NCBI RefSeq assembly: GCF_910594005.1
Contig: NC_057818.1
Coordinates: 8,303,501 to 8,367,500, forward strand
Reading direction: 5' to 3'
DNA length: 64,000 bases
Source of the DNA: Cervus elaphus
Lineage: Eukaryota > Chordata > Mammalia > Artiodactyla > Cervidae
The first letter of the stretch is position 1. Every line of letters starts with the position of its first letter. The position numbers and the translations under genes were made by a program. The notes beneath the pieces are model-generated. The model had not been told where the DNA came from and ran no database searches. It was given only the letters and a program-made list of their open reading frames with translations. Positions 59,923 through 64,000 of the stretch are shown in pieces.

Positions 59923-60520
59923 TTTTTTTTTTTTTTTTTTTAAATTCAGGTAAAACTGATATAACCTGAACGTAACCACTTTTCAGTGCAACTCTGGGGC
60001 ATTCTGAACATGCGCGACACTGTGCAGCCATCATCTCTTTCTAGTCCCAGAACATCGTCAACCCCCAAAGAAACCCCGCATCCGTGGGGCAGCTACTGCT
60101 CATCTCTCTCTCTCCTAAGGCCCCTGGAAACCACGGACGTGCTTCCTGACATTATGGACTCACTCATTCTGAATATTTCGTACAAATGGACTCACACGAG
60201 AGGTGACCTTCTGTGTCTGGCCTCTTAAGAGTTTTCGAGGCACAACCATGCTGCGGCCTGTGCCCACGCTGTTTCTTCTCATGGCTGAAAACTATTCCAT
60301 TTTATGGATATGCCACATGTCACACTTTGCCTATCCATCCATCCACCCATGGACATTGGGCTCCTTCCACCTTTTGGCTGGAGTAAATGGTGCTCTAGTA
60401 ATAGTCACGTGTAAGTATTTATTAGGAGACCTGTTTTCCATTCTTTGCAGGTAATACATCTAGAAATGGAATTGCTGGGCCATATGATGTTTAACTTTTC
60501 AAGGAATTAGAAAGATTTTT
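59923..60520 (-). mobile_element. L1M-type LINE 3' end, antisense
   Basis: T run at 59923-59941, then TTCAGGTAAAACTGATATAA, TGTGCAGCCATCATC, CTATTCCATTTTATGGATAT, CATCCACCCATGGACATTGG and GAAATGGAATTGCTGGGCCA. A second copy of the same L1 region as at 40681-41240. Confidence 0.85.
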
Positions 60521-60689
60521 TAACGCCCTCATTTCCCAGCCATCCTTGGTTTCTGATCAGCTGGTAAGTCCCCCACCCAGGAGGAGCCCAGGGCTAACCC
60601 TGATACACCACCTGAGACGAGCTGGCTCTGCCCGGGAAGGAGGCGGCTGAGGAGAGGCAGAGGCCCCGGGGGCGCCCCTCTTTCCTTGG

Positions 60690-60850
60690 CCACCACAATA
60701 GTTAACTACCCACTCGGCACGGCACTGGGTGCTCAGTCCCATGAGAACCCCATAGAGGAGGCGTGACTTTGTCAGTCTTTTAAAGTGAAGAAACAGGGAT
60801 TCAGAGAGATGAAACCAGTCACCCAAGGATACACAGCTAAGACATAAAGA
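60690..60850 (+). mobile_element. MIR SINE remnant interrupted by Bov-tA
   Basis: AAGTGAAGAAACAGGGATTC, AGAGAGATGAAACCAGTCAC and CACACAGCTAAGAC-like wording is the MIR core; a Bov-tA begins right after it. Confidence 0.55.
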
Positions 60851-60855
60851 GCCTT

Positions 60856-61063
60856 GAAGTGAAGTGAAGTCACTCAGTCGTGTCCGACTCTTTGCAACCC
60901 CATGGACTGTAGCCCACCAGGCTCCTCGGTCCATGGGATTTCCCAGGCATGAATACTGGAGTGGGTTGCCATTTCCTTCTCTGGGGGATCTTCCCAACCC
61001 AGGGATCGAACCCAGGTCTCCCCCATTGTAGGCAGATGCTTTACCGTCTGAGCTACCAGGAAA
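60856..61063 (-). mobile_element. Bov-tA SINE
   Basis: Minus orientation: GTGAAGTGAAGTCACTCAGT, CGACTCTTTGCAACCCCATG, GGATTTCCCAGGCATGAATA, CAACCCAGGGATCGAACCC and TGAGCTACCAGGAAAGCC. Well preserved, so relatively young. Confidence 0.95.
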
Positions 61064-61065
61064 GC

Positions 61066-61108
61066 CTTATTAAGAGGCTTAATAAGAGCATTAATAAGAG
61101 CCTTATTA
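61066..61108. repeat. Two adjacent hairpin-forming inverted repeats
   Basis: CTTATTAAG-AGG-CTTAATAAG (61066-61086) and TAATAAG-AGC-CTTATTA (61092-61108), each with perfect arms and a 3-base loop, immediately beside the head of the Bov-tA. Confidence 0.7.
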
Positions 61109-61599
61109 GGCCTAAAAGCATAAACAAACCTAAAGGCCTATTTAGACCATTTCACCAGGCTCAAAAGGCTGCCTAAAGCAAGGCCCTTCAGGAAGAACTG
61201 CCCTCAGCTGAAGGGGAAACCTCTTCCCTTTTGTGGGAAGTCTGATCCAAACACTGCAAAGGAGGTTTCCTTCAGCCCAGGTGACAAAGGAAGCTAGGGA
61301 CTGGCTTTTTCTGAATGACCATTTGGTGACCTCTGTTACAGGCAATGAATTCTTCTCCACACATTCTTCAGCCACACATTCCTTGCCCCAGTCTAATTTC
61401 CTATCTAGAGTTTTACCCTAAGAGGGAAACAGCTACCTTCATCTTGCCTTCTCATGGACTATTCATTTTAGAGAAGAATAAAAAGGAGCAAAAAGCACCA
61501 TGTCTTTCTAAGTAGTCACCTTTCCTAGCACGGGCTAAGTTCTTATGATCCACTAACACGATTCTTCCAATCGTGTGGCTGTGTGAGTTTGGTGGAGGT

Positions 61600-61720
61600 G
61601 TTGCTTTTCTTGGGATGAGAAGTTGACATTCAGAGAGGTTGAGACACCTGCACAGAATCTCCAGGCAACAGGTGGAGGAGACAAGATTCAAAGTGAGGCC
61701 TTTCAGAATCTAAAGTCCGT
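61600..61720 (+). mobile_element. MIR-like SINE remnant
   Basis: GACATTCAGAGAGGTTGAGA, CACCTGCACAGAATCTCC and AAGATTCAAAGTGAGGCC follow the MIR core order. Confidence 0.5.
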
Positions 61721-64000
61721 GGAATGCAGGCATTCTGCCAGGTCCACTCCTGATCAATCACCTCCTATTACTGGGTTTCCCAGGCCTCTGGGCTAGGGGA
61801 TTTCACACACAGTTTGTGAAACTTCACAAACTTCCAGTTTAAGGCTTGCACACGATCTCACAGTCAATGTCAGCCAAAGACACTTTCATGGGGCTACTTG
61901 ATGCCAAAGCCCCATGGAGTCTCCCCCTACTGTTCCATGTCCTTGGCCAACACGGCAGTGAGCTCATCCCAGGATCAGGGTCCAGGAGGGACAGCCACCA
62001 AGGAGTCCTGCTCGGCTGCATCGTAAACTTCTGACAGCCCCTCCGCACTCGACTCCAGTTAACCATTGGCTGTGGAGCGAGTGGCTGGTCCCTACGTTAG
62101 GACGGAGCTCTCCGAGAGAGAAGGTTTATCGGAATTGCTCGTGGTTAGTGATTTTCCTACGATGATTTAGAAGGGAAACTGTTCTCAAGCGGGGTTTGCC
62201 TCGGCAGGAGCAGAGACGTCTTGTCTCTGGGTTAGGACGTGTGGGCCAGCAGGTGTGGAGACGGACGTGCGTGTCCTGGCTCAGGCACGTGTGTGCAGCT
62301 GAATGGGCACAAATCACGTGCACATGATCGTCTTATTTGCGAGGTGGTCGGTCTGTCAACGTGAAATGCTCCGAGTGTCTGTACAAGCGTATTTCTGAGT
62401 ACACGTGTAGCGGGTGGGCTATCAGGAGAAGACGGAGTGGAAGACTCCAGATGGAGGGTCCCCGCTGGGACTGATTCCTGAGGACCTTGGGCTAGAAGAG
62501 TCATCTCGGGTTCTCTGGGGGGTGAGGTGAGTCTCTGTGCATCCACGGGGATCTTCTGGCTGGAGGAAGACCACCCTCTCCCGGTGCTGATGACCTGGCT
62601 CCCTGGGCAGCGTTTCCATCTGGCCCCAGTCACTCCATGCCTCGTTCGTCTCCTGTGACCTCCAGCCCCTCGTTGTGTGGAGTTCCAGTCTTCCCCCATG
62701 GCCCCAGAGGGAAGATCTCCAAGTTCAGGCTGGTAGGGCTTCCCCAGGAGCCCTCTGGCGGGCAGAGTCCCTGCCTCCACTTCCGGATTCTGACTCAGAA
62801 GGTTCGGGTTGGGGTCCAAGAACCTGCCTGTTAACCAGCTCCCAAGTTGGTTCTGATGAGATGTCACGGACGGTGCTGGGGGATTCTCTGGCTTGGAGAA
62901 CACGCAGGGGTTGATGGACACTGTCTGTCCTTCGTGTCTAACTCCAAGGAGCTGTCTCCACCAGGCTCTGGGATTTCACTGGGGGAGCACGCTGCCTCGA
63001 ACCCACAGCAGCCTGTCCCGAGACTGAGCTTCATTCAACTCGGAAATCAGATTCTGCTTCTGCTTTCCCCTGAGCAACTCCAGACACAGCCTCAAACGAT
63101 CAATGTGGGACGACCTCGCACCATTCAGTGAGGATATAAATGGTCTAGCCGCGTGCTTCTTCTCTGAAGCCAGTTACACAACAAGGAACAAGAAGTCGTG
63201 TGCTTCAGACCAGACTCGGCAAACCCCTCTCTCCTGGAGTCCACAGAGTCTCCTGAATTTAAACACGTTTTCAAAGTTAAAATTCCATCTTGCTAAATGC
63301 ACAGAGTAGTCTTTCGGAGTGAGGATTTATAATACCAGTGATGGTCTTCTTCCCCACTGGAAGTGACTTTCTCAACTTCCTACATGGAATCGTAATATCA
63401 ATTGGAAGGTTCTTTTCTTTAAAAAAAAACTTTTTATCCTTTTAACCTCTCTAAATAGGTGAAGGTAGGCTGACTTGCAAAAACTATTTGGCAATCCATT
63501 TCTTCATCCTCATCAACCAAATTCTGATTTCATATGACATTGGAATGCAGCCTACAGACCCTAAAAAGGGTGTGTGTGGGAGGGGGAGGGGAGACTTATT
63601 TGACAGTGTTACAAGGAGACAAGCTGGAAGCAAACATTTGACACTCCAGCCCTGGAATGCTGTAAAAATTTAATTAGGTGGATCCATTAGTCATGCCCAC
63701 ATGGAGGTTTCATACGGGACTTACAAAAATGCAGGCTACCGAAGGGAATGTTCAGCCCTTCCTGTAAATGCTATTTCCCTCGTTATTGGGAAATGTGGTC
63801 TCAGTGGGACCACCAAACCAGGTTTTGTATTTACAAAATATGGTTAGGACAAGATTAACAGTGTGGACTGAGGAGGTTTTCAAATTCAGGTAAGGAATGA
63901 CTTTTTAGAAGAGAGTTTGGGGCTGAGAAACGATTCTGGAGCCCACTGCCTTTCATGACTCCCTGACATGGATTTTTATGTTTAAAGGCACTTGGAGTGA
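61721..64000. other. Intergenic, no gene recognised
   Basis: Unique-looking DNA; a 229-codon minus-strand frame across 62232-62921 has no domain and no coding signature. Short A run at 63420-63429. Confidence 0.35.

Noticed and set aside
62232..62921. A 229-codon minus-strand frame
   Set aside because: No domain or splice/coding signature; chance.
1..64000. CRISPR arrays, bacterial operons, endogenous retroviral genes, mitochondrial insertions
   Set aside because: None seen; the window is ordinary mammalian nuclear DNA with one gene and interspersed repeats.

Overview
The window is mammalian nuclear DNA from a pecoran ruminant (cattle, sheep or goat type). This is shown by many Bov-tA tRNA-derived SINEs, ruminant/cetartiodactyl CHR-2-type SINEs and truncated ruminant L1 copies, lying beside older mammalian L1M, L2, MIR and hAT fragments. 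Species and chromosome cannot be fixed from the sequence alone.

There is one recognisable protein-coding gene: MAF (c-Maf), a large-Maf bZIP transcription factor, on the minus strand. A TATA/CRE/CCAAT promoter sits at about 20976-21165 inside a CpG island (about 18.8-21.85 kb). The 5' UTR (about 20.1-20.98 kb) carries two short upstream ORFs. The main coding exon is 18960-20096 and encodes a 378-residue short isoform ending PEFFM. The last codons contain a splice donor (AT|GTGAGT). It joins in frame to an alternative terminal exon found at 14592-14697, which replaces the final Met with a 35-residue tail starting ITEP (412-residue long isoform). Relative to the human tail as I recall it, the last third of this tail is frameshifted. 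The stretch 14698-18963 is therefore both intron of the long form and, in its proximal part, 3' UTR of the short form.

Left of MAF (1-14.5 kb, its downstream side) is mostly non-repetitive flank. It holds AT-rich UTR-like segments, possible conserved regulatory blocks, an exact 18-base octamer/half-MARE element present twice, and a GC-rich stretch at 10.2-11.6 kb. Right of MAF (22-64 kb, its upstream side) I see no gene. It begins with about 6 kb of AT-rich, largely repeat-free flank with enhancer-like composition and a CTCF-like site at 22.58 kb. From 28.5 kb it becomes a normal repeat-laden intergenic region, with a small isolated CpG-rich patch at 38.86-39.13 kb. Several insertions have perfect target-site duplications that I could read directly.

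I found no sign of an undescribed protein system. The most informative points are the divergent long-isoform tail, the promoter-proximal Maf-type palindrome and PBX/MEIS decamer, the repeated octamer/half-MARE element, and the possible distal 3' UTR segments. Open frames elsewhere are short, lack recognisable domains, and are best read as chance frames in GC-rich or repeat DNA.
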